From Monodelphis domestica (taxonomy: Eukaryota > Chordata > Mammalia > Didelphimorphia > Didelphidae), in contig NC_077227.1 of NCBI RefSeq assembly GCF_027887165.1, forward strand, positions 447,144,462-447,208,461: a stretch of 64,000 nt of DNA, read 5' to 3'. Position 1 is the stretch's first letter. Each line of letters opens with the position of its first letter. The notes beneath the pieces were generated by a model. That model was not told where the DNA came from and did no database searches. It saw only the letters and a program-made list of their open reading frames with translations. The position numbers and the translations under genes were made by a program. Shown here in pieces: positions 54,885-64,000 of the stretch.

Positions 54885-55015
54885 AAAAAAAATATCTTCT
54901 GCCTTAGATTCAACACTAAATATCAGTTCCAAGACAGAAGAGTGGTAAGAGCGAGGCAATGGAGGTTAAGTGACTTGCCCAGGGTCACACAGCTTGGAAG
55001 AGTCTGAGGTGAGAT
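54885..55015 (-). mobile_element. short L1-tailed SINE, truncated
   Basis: 'ttctgccttagattcaacac', 'gacagaagagtggtaagagc', 'cttgcccagggtcacacagc'. The tRNA head is lost. Confidence 0.8.
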
Positions 55016-55125
55016 TCCAAATTACTTTTAGGAAAGAAATTGATGAGTTGAAGGTGACCAGGATGGTGAAGGCAATTGAGGCTATGCCATATGTGCAACA
55101 TATGAAGGAAGTATTGGAGAAGAGA

Positions 55126-55155
55126 TGTGTGTGGTGGTGGTGGTGGTGGTGGTAG
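55126..55155 (+). repeat. (GGT)n microsatellite
   Basis: About ten GGT/TGG units. Confidence 0.95.
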
Positions 55156-55399
55156 TGGTAGAGGTAGAGTAGAGAGAAAGGATTAGAGGATGGGAGTCAC
55201 ATAACATTATAAATACCTTATAGTTTCTGAAGAATTATTAAGGAGAAAGGGGATAAGAACTATTTGGCCTTGGAGGACAGAATTAAGAGGGATAAATGAG
55301 TTACAAAAAGGCAGATTTTGCCTTTATATGAAGAAAATATTCTAACAGTTATTGCTGTTAAGTTGATCAATTGTATTTGGCTTATTTCTGACCCTATTT

Positions 55400-55605
55400 G
55401 TTTTTTTTTTTTTTTGGCAAAGATACTGGAGTGGTTTGTCATTTCCTTCTGCAGCTCATTTTACCAAAGAGGAAACTGAGGCAAACAGGATAAATGACTT
55501 GCCCAGGATCACACCATTAGTAAGTGTCTGAGACCAGGTTTGAACTCAAGTTCTTCTGACTCCAAGGCTGGTATTCTATCCACTATGTCACCTTGCTGCC
55601 CCCTG
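55400..55605 (-). mobile_element. MAR1-like SINE
   Basis: T-run, 'ggcaaagatactggagtgg', 'gaggaaactgaggcaaac', 'cccaggatcacaccattag', 'caccttgctgcccc'. Confidence 0.88.
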
Positions 55606-55614
55606 ATAGTGTAC

Positions 55615-55775
55615 AAAACAAAATGGGCTCCTTCAGGGGGTGAGTTCTTCCATCAATGGTGGTCCTCCAGTGGAATACTACTCTTGTCCAGGATGTTATA
55701 GACAGGTTTTCTATTTAGGCCCAAGTTAGACTAGATGACCTCAGAATTCTCTTCCAATTCTGAGATTCTGTGATA
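55615..55775 (+). mobile_element. L3/CR1 3' tail
   Basis: 'gggctccttcagggggtgag', 'ggatgttatagacagg', 'agttagactagatgacctcag', 'ccaattctgagattctgtg', the classic L3 tail. Confidence 0.65.
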
Positions 55776-56070
55776 TCTATGTTACAAAGTTCAATCAGTT
55801 ATAATCATGTAGTTCCATCCAAAAACAGTACCCCCCCCAGGATTCTGGATAAGGCCAGTATTGTTGACCTTTGTTTTCACCAGATATTGTGGCTTTATGC
55901 TTTCTCCCAAATCTATCCAGAACAATTTGTACTTTGGCTTATTAATTTATAACTAACCACTGTCCCTAATGCCCAATGTTTTCCTTGCTGAGTCTAGGAA
56001 ACCAATCTCACCTAACATTTCCTCCTGAAGTCTAACTAGAGAATGGGTACTAATTCTTAGCCAAGGGCTT
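55776..56070. other. unassigned sequence
   Basis: Nothing recognised. Short C-run at 55831. Confidence 0.3.
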
Positions 56071-56074
56071 CTTA

Positions 56075-56285
56075 TAACAATAGCTAGTATTTACAGAGCA
56101 GTTAGAGTTTTGTAAAGAACTTTGCAAATACAATCTTTCTTATATTCCTTCCCCACTCTGGGAGGTTGGTGTTATTATTACCATTCCTGTGTTTGTCAAT
56201 GAGGAACCTTAGAACAGGTGATGAGCCCATAAATGTAGAGCTAGTAAGTGTCTGAGGGCAGATTTGAACTCTGGTCTTCTCTCCC
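56075..56285 (-). mobile_element. MIR-type SINE
   Basis: 'atagctagtatttacagagc', 'tgggaggttggtgttattatt', 'gtctgagggcagatttgaac'. Confidence 0.7.
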
Positions 56286-56307
56286 TCCTCCTCCTTCTCC
56301 TCCTCCT

Positions 56308-56505
56308 TTTCCTTAAACTCCTACCTTCTTTCTTAGAATTAATACTAGATATTGGTTCCAAGACAGAAGAGCAATAAGCCTTAGGCAATGGGGGTTAAGT
56401 GACCCACCCAGAGTCACACAGCTAGGAAGTATCTGAGGCCAAATTTGAACCCAGGACCTCCCTGACTCCAGGTCAGGCTCTCTATCCACTGAGACCCTTA
56501 ATCTG
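56308..56505 (-). mobile_element. short L1-tailed tRNA-type SINE
   Basis: 'ccttctttcttagaattaatac', 'ggcaatgggggttaagtgac', 'gagtcacacagctaggaag', 'caggacctccctgactcc'. A CTC run lies just before it. Confidence 0.85.
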
Positions 56506-56895
56506 TCACCCCACCCACTTTCAGTACATCTTATTCAATATGTCCATTTCAGAAGACTTTCAAAGATGTGCTCATTTATAGAGGAAGGTATGTGGCACCA
56601 AAGGACTTAGCTGCTCTTGCCTTTTCCCAACACATTTGTCATATATGGTCTTGGCTGGCCATTATTAGATGGGTGCCCTGTGATAATGAGGCCAAAGGGG
56701 TGTAATAGTCACCGTCTTTGGGAGGTTTTGTCTACAAAAGCTCTTTCCTGATCTCTAGGTACTTTACCTTATTAGGGTCATCTGCCACCAGACAGAGATG
56801 GAGACAGAACATTTCCTCCTCCTGTTATGCTTTAAAAAGAATTGAAACAATTAAGCCTAAACACTAATGTGTATTAAACAGTGTATTCAGTATGG
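56506..56895. other. unassigned sequence
   Basis: Nothing recognised in about 390 bp. Confidence 0.3.
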
Positions 56896-56899
56896 ATAT

Positions 56900-57080
56900 T
56901 CACTAACATTTATAAGCTGTTTATAACGTGCCAGGCACTGTGCTAAGCTTTTTGTAATTATTATCTCATTGGAACCTCACAACAAACCCAAGAAGTAAAT
57001 GCTATTCTTGTCCTCATTTTAAAGTGAAGAAACTTAGGAAAACAGGACTTAAGTGACTTGCTCAGAACAACCTATTGTTA
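56900..57080 (-). mobile_element. MIR-type SINE
   Basis: 'cgtgccaggcactgtgctaag', 'tgtcctcattttaaagtgaag', 'ttaagtgacttgctcag'. Confidence 0.7.
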
Positions 57081-57134
57081 GGTAACTTTCTCATCAATAT
57101 TTAGTTAATATTCGTCATCTTGTAATGGTATGGA

Positions 57135-57270
57135 ACTACTGAATGTCATCACTGGAAAGGACCATCAATATCATCTGATGAATCCCTCTCATTTTACAGA
57201 GGAGGAAACTGAAACCCAGATAAAGGAAGTCACCTGCCAAAGGTCACAATAGCTAGTTAGTGGCAGAACC
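57135..57270. mobile_element. THER1-like SINE
   Basis: 'ctggaaaggaccatcaatatc', 'ttacagaggaggaaactgaaacc', 'gctagttagtggcagaacc'. Confidence 0.65.
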
Positions 57271-57284
57271 CTCAACCAACCAAG

Positions 57285-57425
57285 TAGTAAACATTGATTA
57301 AGTGCTTACTGTATACCATAGACTGGGGATACAAAGACAAAGATGAAATGGTTTCTGCCCTAAAGGTGCTTATATTCTAAATGAGGGAGGGGGAAGAAGA
57401 AAGAATAATAAGTACCTACACATCT
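57285..57425 (+). mobile_element. ancient interspersed repeat
   Basis: 'aaacattgattaagtgcttac', 'gactggggatacaaagacaaag', 'aaaggtgcttatattctaaatg'. Same family as at 14070. Confidence 0.55.
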
Positions 57426-57594
57426 ATCTACAGAATAGATCCAAGATATTTTATGGAAGGTAGATACTAACTATTTCTAGGGATAAAGAAAAATTTTATA
57501 CAAAAATTAGTCCTTGAGCTGAATTTCATTCAAAGTCTAGAACTCAAGTCTTGTATTCTTGACTTAGTATTTTTTTCCATTTTAACACCCAACC

Positions 57595-57912
57595 TTTATT
57601 TAGTGGAAGACCTGAATTCAAATTTGGTCTCAGACATTTCCTAGCTATGGGCCCATAGGCAAGTCACTTAACTTCTATATGTCCAGAAGGCAGTGATAGG
57701 GTGCTGGGTCTGGAGTCAGGAAGTCTTGAGTTCAAATCTGATCTTAGAGGCTTACTATCTGGGTGATTTTACAAGTAACTTAACCCTGCTTGCCTTAGTT
57801 TCCTCATTTGTAAAATGTGCTGGAAAAGGAACAAACTACTCCTGTATCTTTCCCAAGAATATCCTAAATGCTGTCACAAAGAATTGGACACAAATGCAAC
57901 AACTAAACAACA
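57595..57912 (+). mobile_element. MAR1-like SINE, two joined copies
   Basis: 57595-57680 is a partial copy ('ggtctcagacatttcctagc', 'ggcaagtcacttaac'). 57683-57912 is fuller ('gggtgctgggtctggagtc', 'gcttgccttagtttcctc', 'gctgtcacaaagaattggac', AACAACTAAACAACAA). Confidence 0.8.
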
Positions 57913-57944
57913 AATTCATTCAGTCTTACCAATAAAGTAGAGTG

Positions 57945-58125
57945 GAAATCTAGGGTCAGATCAAGGTTCAGTCTTGCCACTTTTTGACTGAGAGTAAGTC
58001 CTTTACTCTTTGAAAGATCATTTTCCACCCTTGGAAAATTAAGGGGACCTTTAAAATGCCTTCTAGCTTTCCATTATTTCTATTCTAGATTTCTATTATT
58101 CTATTGCATCTATTATTCTAAGCAC
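57945..58125 (+). mobile_element. MIR SINE with expanded tail
   Basis: 'cagtcttgccactttttgactg', then the tail with repeated TTCTATTATTCTA words. Confidence 0.6.
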
Positions 58126-58860
58126 AGTATTACCTCCAGCAGTATTACCACCAGGCTTGGGTAGAACATAACTTGAATTTAGATTCATCTGTACCCCATT
58201 CATTAACTAGGACTTTCAGCAATTTCTTTGGGTGTTAAAGTCCCTACTGCTTTTGATTTCTCTATTGGCTTTGCATGTGAGAGAGCCTTCTGTTAATTAC
58301 AGGCCTTTGCTATCAGTCCACAGTTCTCAGCACTGGACTCTACTGAGTGATCTATTCAGCTTCTCCTTGTCTCTTAGCTCAAGGAAATAAAAGAAAAAAA
58401 ATTGTCCTTTTGATCCACATGGCTGTCATGAGAAAACACAGTGAGTTTATCCTTTCATCTAGAGCAGGAACCCACAGGGCTATATTTTCCACAATCAGAA
58501 GATGCTCCCATCAAGTTACTACTCTGTCAGAATTTTTGGTAGTTCTGTTGCCAACTATCTGTTTTTTAATCAGATCAACATACAGAAATCTCCTTATCAA
58601 CCATTATACACAGAATTAGCAAGCTTTAGATATAGACTGGTTTCTTTAACTAAATAGATGTTAAAAAAAAACCAGAAACAAAACAAAGCCCAACCCCAAA
58701 AGAAAACTCAGACATGTTAATATAGAACTTCAAAAAGTATAGAAAATTTAACAAAACTATAAAATACTTTTTCTGTCCTCTTCACATGGCCTGGAAAGCT
58801 TTGCATGCTAAACCAAGCCAGCTTCTCCTACAAATGTGGGTCATTGATCTCAGATACTGA
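58126..58860. other. unassigned sequence
   Basis: No element recognised. An A-rich segment at 58660-58700 could be an old tail. Confidence 0.3.
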
Positions 58861-58865
58861 AATGG

Positions 58866-60140
58866 ACTTATGATCTCATTGATTTGGAAGTTTTGGCCAA
58901 TTATGCAGAATACAACCTCCCCATTCTTGCCCATCCTTGGTATCTTTTATGTATATCCTCCACTCTGGCCCAGAAGCCTTCCAAGTATTTTTTATGACAT
59001 TATCAAGATACTAATAGAGCACTCAAGCTTGTTCACCTGTCATCTTGTGCTCTTGCCAGGTGATTAAGCCCTTCTCCTAGGCCTGTCATACATTTACATG
59101 AAATTACTCTTTGGTTATGTGTTTCAGCCTGCTTACAGTCATAAATAGGCCTCTCAATTGTCCTCTGTGTGATATTTACTTTCATTTATTCAGATTCAGA
59201 TTCAGATCTGTTGCCATGATATAGCAACATGAATAGAATATATTAAAACAATGGAGATTTTATTATAGTTATCTCAAGTTTGAAATATTTAATAGAGCAT
59301 TTCAATTTTCTGAAACTAATCCAGCCTTTTCTCTTTCTCCTTTTAGGGGTCTTCCTTACTGTCTATTTGTGTTGTCTATATTCAATCCACAACTGACAGA
59401 AAAGCTCTTTGGGTTGCCCAACCATCCAAGTGTATTTCATAATTTAGGCAATATAAATTTTCCATCCATTTATTTTTTTATTGTGTAGATGATAAGGTCA
59501 AACTCTTTTGAATGATGACAGATCTTTTTACAGTGTAATAACTGTAAATTCTTCTGGAAGATATCACCATCCACAGGGAATTCCTTTTCATCTTAGACTC
59601 TTCCTTGGATTTCCTCTAACACAGTGGCAAACACCTTTAATGAACAATCTCCCTACTATATGCCACTCCTGTTATATTTTCTAAGGAATGTCGAATGATT
59701 TTGATGTATGGGTCAGAGGAACTTTGTTGTGAAAGAGTCTTTAAGTCATAATTTTGCTCTATAGAATGAAATGCTTTCTCATAGTCAACAAACAATAAGT
59801 ACAATGGAGTCTTGTAGTTTTACATCTTTTGTGATCTCATTGATTTGGACGTTTTGGCCAATTATGCCCAAACTTTTATTTATTTTATTTTCAAGACAAA
59901 CTATGATTTATTGTAGAATGTTGTTTGAAAAAGCAACATTTTGTTTCTTACAAAATATGACAAATACACCAAAGTACTATCATTGAAGAACCCTTGAGTG
60001 CATGTGTAGAGGAGCCTCATGGAGATTTTATATGGTTGGGAAAGTAGGCATATGGACTGATGGTTACTGATTTTATTTCAGTCTCCTTTTTCAGTATTAA
60101 TAAAGTTTGAGGTTTTTGCCATGCTTTTGTATCTTTTCCC
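58866..60140 (-). mobile_element. antisense RTE LINE fragments (reverse-transcriptase region)
   Basis: On the minus strand near 59790 a frame reads Phe/Cys-x-Asp-Tyr-Glu-Lys-Ala-Phe (here with changes), the conserved opening of the RTE polymerase motif A region. At 59630-59550 a broken 'GDxxxxxxFATVLEEIQGR' and an Ile-Asp-Gly-type stretch follow. All frames contain stops. A piece at 58868-58912 repeats 59830-59872. Confidence 0.6.
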
Positions 60141-60142
60141 AA

Positions 60143-60423
60143 AGGGGCATCTAGGGGTGTAGTGGATAGAAAAGCAGGACCTGGAGTCAGAAAGATGTGA
60201 ATTCAAATCTAGTCTCAGATACTTACCAGCTGTATGACCCCCGGCAAATCACTTAAATTCTATTTGCCTTAGTTTCCTCATTTGTAGAACAGGGATAAGA
60301 ATAATACTTACCTTTCAAAGTTGTTATAAGAACCAAATGAGATAATTATTGTGGAATGCTCACCACAGTTTTTGGCACATAAGAACTACTATATAAATGT
60401 TAGTTATTATTGTTATTATTTCC
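60143..60423 (+). mobile_element. MIR-type SINE with tRNA head
   Basis: 'ggggcatctaggggtgtagtgg', 'gagtcagaaagatgtgaattc', 'gccttagtttcctcatttg', 'cacagtttttggcacataag'. Near full length, inserted within the RTE region. Confidence 0.8.
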
Positions 60424-61130
60424 CAAATCACATCTTGTGATTTGAACCTCATCACCCTTATAAATGTGTCATCACTGGTGTGGTTCTTTGTAAATTTAGT
60501 CCAGAATGTCTTTTTTCTCTTTAGTGACATTTCTACTTGCCTTATTCATTCTGTGATGTTGAACCCAAGTGTGGTAGCTCCATTGCTTGCCATAAAAACT
60601 ATTTGTAGATCTTTTCCATTTTTATTCTGTTCATTATCCCTCCATTTTTGCCCTCAAATGCCCTTGGGGTGATTACTTACTTTGTGCTTTTGTCAACTTT
60701 CTTTAAGCTACTTTTATTCTTCAATGCTTTTCCCTGTGCTTTATGAGGTGATACAGCTTATAGTCATCCATCATTCTTATTTGTAGGATTTTACAGACCA
60801 TTATATATTATATGCTGGTGTTGCTTTTGGTTGCTATCTCTCTCCACTTGGCAAATAGACCATGTTTGCTGACTCTGGCCCTTAAATCTCCTTTGGTTTT
60901 CTTATTATGGCAATTGATTTGTGTTGGTCAAACTTCTGTATAAAAAATAACGTAATTGGTATTGATATCTTTTTTGCTATCCTTTCTCCATTTCTCATTG
61001 TCATTGACTTGTTGGAATAGTTTTAGTGGGTTTTTTGTCTTTTTCTTATTATTCTTTCTTCTAGCTTATTATTAATTCTTCTCTTTCCTCTAAGAATAGA
61101 TATCTGCATTGAGAGTTAATTCAGAGATGA
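60424..61130 (-). mobile_element. antisense LINE continuation (probable RTE)
   Basis: T-rich, with broken Lys/Glu-rich minus-strand frames between two stretches I assign to RTE. Membership is inferred from position and composition. Confidence 0.45.
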
Positions 61131-61136
61131 CTTATA

Positions 61137-61333
61137 GGGGGCAGCTGGGTGACTCAGTGGATAGAAAGCCAGGCCTGGAGGTAGAAGGTCCTGGGTTCAA
61201 ATTTGACCTCAAACACTTCCTAGCTGTGTGACCCTGGGCAAATCACTTAACTCCCATTGCTTAAACCTTACCACTCTTTTGCCTTGGAACCAATACATAG
61301 ATTCTAAGATGGAAGGTAAGTGTTAAAAAAAAG
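61137..61333 (+). mobile_element. short L1-tailed tRNA-type SINE, full length
   Basis: 'gggggcagctgggtgactcagtgg', 'ggtcctgggttcaaatttgacc', 'gtgaccctgggcaaatcac', 'ttttgccttggaaccaatac', then GTTAAAAAAAAG. Flanks AGAGATGACTTATA / AGAGATAAGCTTACA suggest a target duplication. Confidence 0.92.
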
Positions 61334-61499
61334 AGATAAGCTTACATATCAGCAACAAGTCTTTTGGGGTCTGTTAAAATCCAATTAATTTCATTTTGGC
61401 AGGATGTTATTTGGTGATCTCCATGACCAGAGCCTATCAATTCTTTTTCAAAAGAATGTTTTTGAGATCTAAACATATGAGATATCTATGTTTTCTACA

Positions 61500-62170
61500 A
61501 TTAAATTTTTTTTTTGCTAAATTTACTTATTTATTTAATTTAGAATATTTTTCCATGGTTATATGATTCATGTTATTTCCCTCCCATCTTCCCATCCTCT
61601 CCCATAGCCAATGAGAAATTTTACTGGATTTTACATGTGTCGCTGATCAAGACCTATTTTCATATTGTTGATAATTGTACTAGGGTGATTGTTTAGAGTC
61701 TACATTCCCAATCATATCCCCATTGAACCATGTGATCAAGCAGTTGTTTTTCTTCTGTGTTTCTACCCCCACAGTTCTTTTGGATAGCATTCTTTCTCAT
61801 AAATTCCTCAGAATTGTCCTGGATCACTGCATTGCTACTAATAGAGAAGTCCATTACATTCAATTGTACCACAGTGTATCCATCTCTGTGTACAATGTTC
61901 TTCTGGTTCTGTTCCTTTTGTTCTTCATTAGTTCCAGTTCACATGGAATTCCTCCAGTTCGTTATTACTTTCAGCACAATAGTATTCCATCACCAACAGA
62001 TACCACAATTTGTTCAGTCATTCCCCAATTGAAGGGCATTCCCTCATTTTCCAATTTTTTTGCCACCACAAAGAAGGCAGTTGTGAATATTCTTGTACAA
62101 GTCTTTTTCCTTATTATCTCTTTGGGGTACAAACCCAGCAATGGTATGGCTGGATCAAAGGACAGGAGTA
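61500..62170 (-). mobile_element. antisense 5'-truncated L1
   Basis: T-run at 61507-61517, then the 3' UTR of the same subfamily as the copy at 52040, then the ORF2 C-terminus (62170-62010, with 'LLGLYPKEIIRKK'). Confidence 0.9.
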
Positions 62171-62189
62171 TAGTAAGTTTATAAGGAGG

Positions 62190-62850
62190 CAATATAAAGT
62201 AATAGTATCAGGAAGCAAGAATGCAAAGGGCAACCCCAAAGTCATGTACAGATTGTCCTAAAGATCATAGGAGTATAATTTACAAATTGTATTACCTATT
62301 AACTAAAAATCACACCTTAATACTGTGTGCTAAATCAGAGGAAGCCATCTAGGCCTCGTTGTCCCAGAGTCTTTTAGACCTCTGATATTTAAGCCCCAGA
62401 TAAGCTCTAGCCATCTACAATAAATAGAACCAGCAGAACTCCAAATGGTACTGATAACTTGGAGATGACACAGCTTTATGAATGAACTAGCTCCAAGGTG
62501 GCACAGATAAGAATTAGTCTGTCTCCATGAAAATCTTATAAAAATGAGACTCCAAACTCCCTTCACCAAGTACTTTTCCATCACTTTCTGGGCACAGAGT
62601 TCTCTCAACTCTCCAATTCTATTCCATGGTTATATGAGTTATTCTCTGTGACTTACCCCTCTCCCCATTCTTACTGCATTCCTCCACCACAACATTCCTA
62701 TTCCCACACAATCTGCCTCTGTCTCCCCCTTTCCCTACTTGTCTCTGTACTTTCTGTACAATTTGCCCTTGTATCCTCTGTGCCTTATTAAAGTGTGATT
62801 GAAGCATTACTCCTCACTACCATCATGGTCTTTCCTGGCAAATACTCAAA
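62190..62850 (+). mobile_element. solo-LTR-like block
   Basis: A TATA-like TCTTATAAAAATG at about 62535 and an ATTAAA at 62787, followed by GTGTGATTGAAGC and ending in CA near 62842, fit U3-R-U5. A pyrimidine-rich R region lies between. The 5' edge is uncertain and no target duplication was found. Confidence 0.45.
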
Positions 62851-62879
62851 GAACGGGATGTGCCTTTCCCCATTTCATA

Positions 62880-63390
62880 GTTCCTTAAATTAATTAGCAA
62901 TTCAACAAGTATTTAGCTTTGCTCATTTTTTATTCTTGGCTCATGCTTTGAGATGTATTCCTCTTTATACTCAACTATTCCCATTTTTGCATTTAAGCCA
63001 CCAAGTATCAAAGGCTAGGTTGATTTAATTTGGTGAGTCTTATTGAGTTCTTTGTAGAATTTCTCTACCTCTTCATCCTCTGCATCTAAGGGAGTGTACA
63101 AGCTGTAACTGTTTTCATGGTGGCCTTTTTGCAGTACCTATCATAAGAACTATAATATGAGATGACTAAATATCCCATGAAAGAATATTTCTTGATAGCT
63201 TGGGACATATGACGAAACCAAACCCATTGTTTCCTTTCTTTGCCACTGCAAGGAATACTATCCTTTTAGCTACAAATCCCTTCTAGTGAGCATGTCAAGA
63301 CAGATGTGTGTCAGCCCCTCTAGCATGTTGGAATACACATTTGTAGTACATATAATATATAGTACATGTCACAGTTATAGTACCAAAAGT
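62880..63390 (-). mobile_element. antisense RTE LINE (endonuclease region)
   Basis: Minus strand of 63110-63020 reads Tyr-Thr-Pro-x-Asp-Ala-Glu-Asp-Glu-Glu-Val-Glu-Lys-Phe-Tyr, the RTE-type apurinic endonuclease segment 'YAPTxxAEEEEVExFY'. This supports one long RTE copy from about 63390 down to 58866, broken by later insertions. Confidence 0.65.
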
Positions 63391-63399
63391 AAAGTAAGG

Positions 63400-63600
63400 G
63401 TTTTTTTTTAACTGTTACCATCCATCTTAGAATTTATATTGGGTATTGGTTCCAAGGCAAAAGAGCGGTAAGGACTAGGCAGTAGGGTTAAGTGACTTGC
63501 CCAGGGTGACCTAGATAGGCACTGTCTGGGACCACATTTTAATCCAGAACCTCCCATTTTCAGGTCTGGGTTTCTATCCACTAAATTACCTAGTTGTCCC
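63400..63600 (-). mobile_element. short L1-tailed tRNA-type SINE
   Basis: T-run, 'taccatccatcttagaattt', 'ggttccaaggcaaaagagc', 'gacttgcccagggtgacc', 'gttgtcccc'. Confidence 0.88.
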
Positions 63601-64000
63601 CAAATTAAGTTTTACAAACAGACTAACAATTGTGTGATTTATAGCATCCACTGACCTTCCTCTTGCCCCCCCCCCCCCATGATCATCCCTGCAAAAGCAG
63701 AAAAGATCACACAGGACCAAAAGTTGGGGTACATTTTTCCTTGTTTCATGTGTTGCCATGGTCAAAGGATGCTTCATTAGGTGGTCAGCCTCCTGGTGAT
63801 GAATCTCTCCTCTGCTTGGCTAGACTAGTCCTGGAGAAAGACTTAGTCTTGCCAGGATCATAATTAAAGTCTTTCCAGTATGAAAGATTCTGCTAAGGAC
63901 TATGATCTTTTAGTATCACCCATGAGAGCTCTACATCACAATAAGGCATTGGAATAGAGAAAGGTGCCATTGATCACAAGGGGAGAAATGGAGAAAAGAA
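63601..64000. other. unassigned sequence with poly-C
   Basis: A C-run at 63666-63678. The rest is unique-looking with no recognised element. Confidence 0.3.

Noticed and set aside
61137..61210. tRNA gene from a tRNA-like head
   Set aside because: It is the promoter head of a SINE with a SINE body and A-tail. The other SINE heads in the window were rejected for the same reason.
61723..62184. 153-codon plus-strand frame
   Set aside because: Antisense of an L1 ORF2 end. The same false frame appears in the L1 at 52330-52745.

Overview
This window looks like intergenic or intronic DNA from a marsupial. The main evidence is its repeats. It carries many tRNA-headed SINEs of marsupial type (a short L1-tailed form and a longer MAR1-like form ending in a CAACAACA-type tail), MIR and THER-type core SINEs, marsupial-type L1 and HAL1 LINEs, RTE LINE pieces with their partner SINE, L2 and L3/CR1 remnants, and long microsatellites. 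CpG is scarce. I cannot fix the species: a didelphid opossum would fit, and so would an Australian marsupial. I found no host protein-coding exon, tRNA, rRNA or snRNA gene. Every longer open frame is part of a retroelement, antisense to one, or a translated simple repeat.

Layout. 0.3-5.07 kb: degraded endogenous retrovirus with a gag pseudogene, about 2.3 kb of internal sequence in which I see no pol or env, and a candidate 3' LTR. 5.07-7.8 kb: 5' half of an antisense L1 (ORF1 pseudogene and probable 5' UTR) with a nested SINE. 7.8-10.4 kb: old L1 and SINE pieces and a young L1 3' end with an 11-bp target duplication. 10.5-21.5 kb: scattered MIR/SINE copies, an antisense L3/CR1 LINE (12.7-13.3 kb), GA and CCTT tracts (17.5-18.1 kb) and old antisense L1. 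21.5-25 kb: unclassified pyrimidine-rich sequence, then a SINE and a 230-bp ATCT array. 25-27 kb: mostly unique, including a conserved-element candidate. 27.6-29.3 kb: L1 ORF2 3' end with a target duplication. 29.5-35.4 kb: dense SINEs, a GATA array, a Tigger/mariner-like MITE, L2 and LINE pieces. 35.4-37.6 kb: mostly unique sequence with one or two conserved-element candidates. 37.6-41.2 kb: RTE-type SINE inserted in a MIR, then a HAL1-like LINE and a SINE inverted pair. 41.2-46.4 kb: low repeat density, a hAT-like piece, and an L3/CR1 LINE whose 3' UTR is also present as a nearly identical inverted copy. 46.7-49.5 kb: a cluster of direct and inverted local duplications around TA/CA tracts. 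49.7-52 kb: old SINEs and unique DNA. 52-53.6 kb: antisense L1. 53.6-58.1 kb: SINE-rich. 58.9-63.4 kb: antisense RTE LINE pieces interrupted by SINEs, an L1 and a solo-LTR-like block.

No genes act together here. The interest lies in how the elements nest and how the sequence has rearranged locally. The two strongest structural signals are (1) the 46.7-49.5 kb duplication cluster, which includes a near-perfect 72-bp-arm hairpin, and (2) a roughly 97% identical 115-bp inverted repeat at 44.3 and 45.5 kb made of otherwise ancient L3 sequence. The likeliest functional DNA is the set of unique, repeat-free blocks near 25.1-25.8, 36.7-37.4 and 50.4-50.7 kb, which read like distal enhancers or conserved noncoding elements. 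That reading is inference from composition only.
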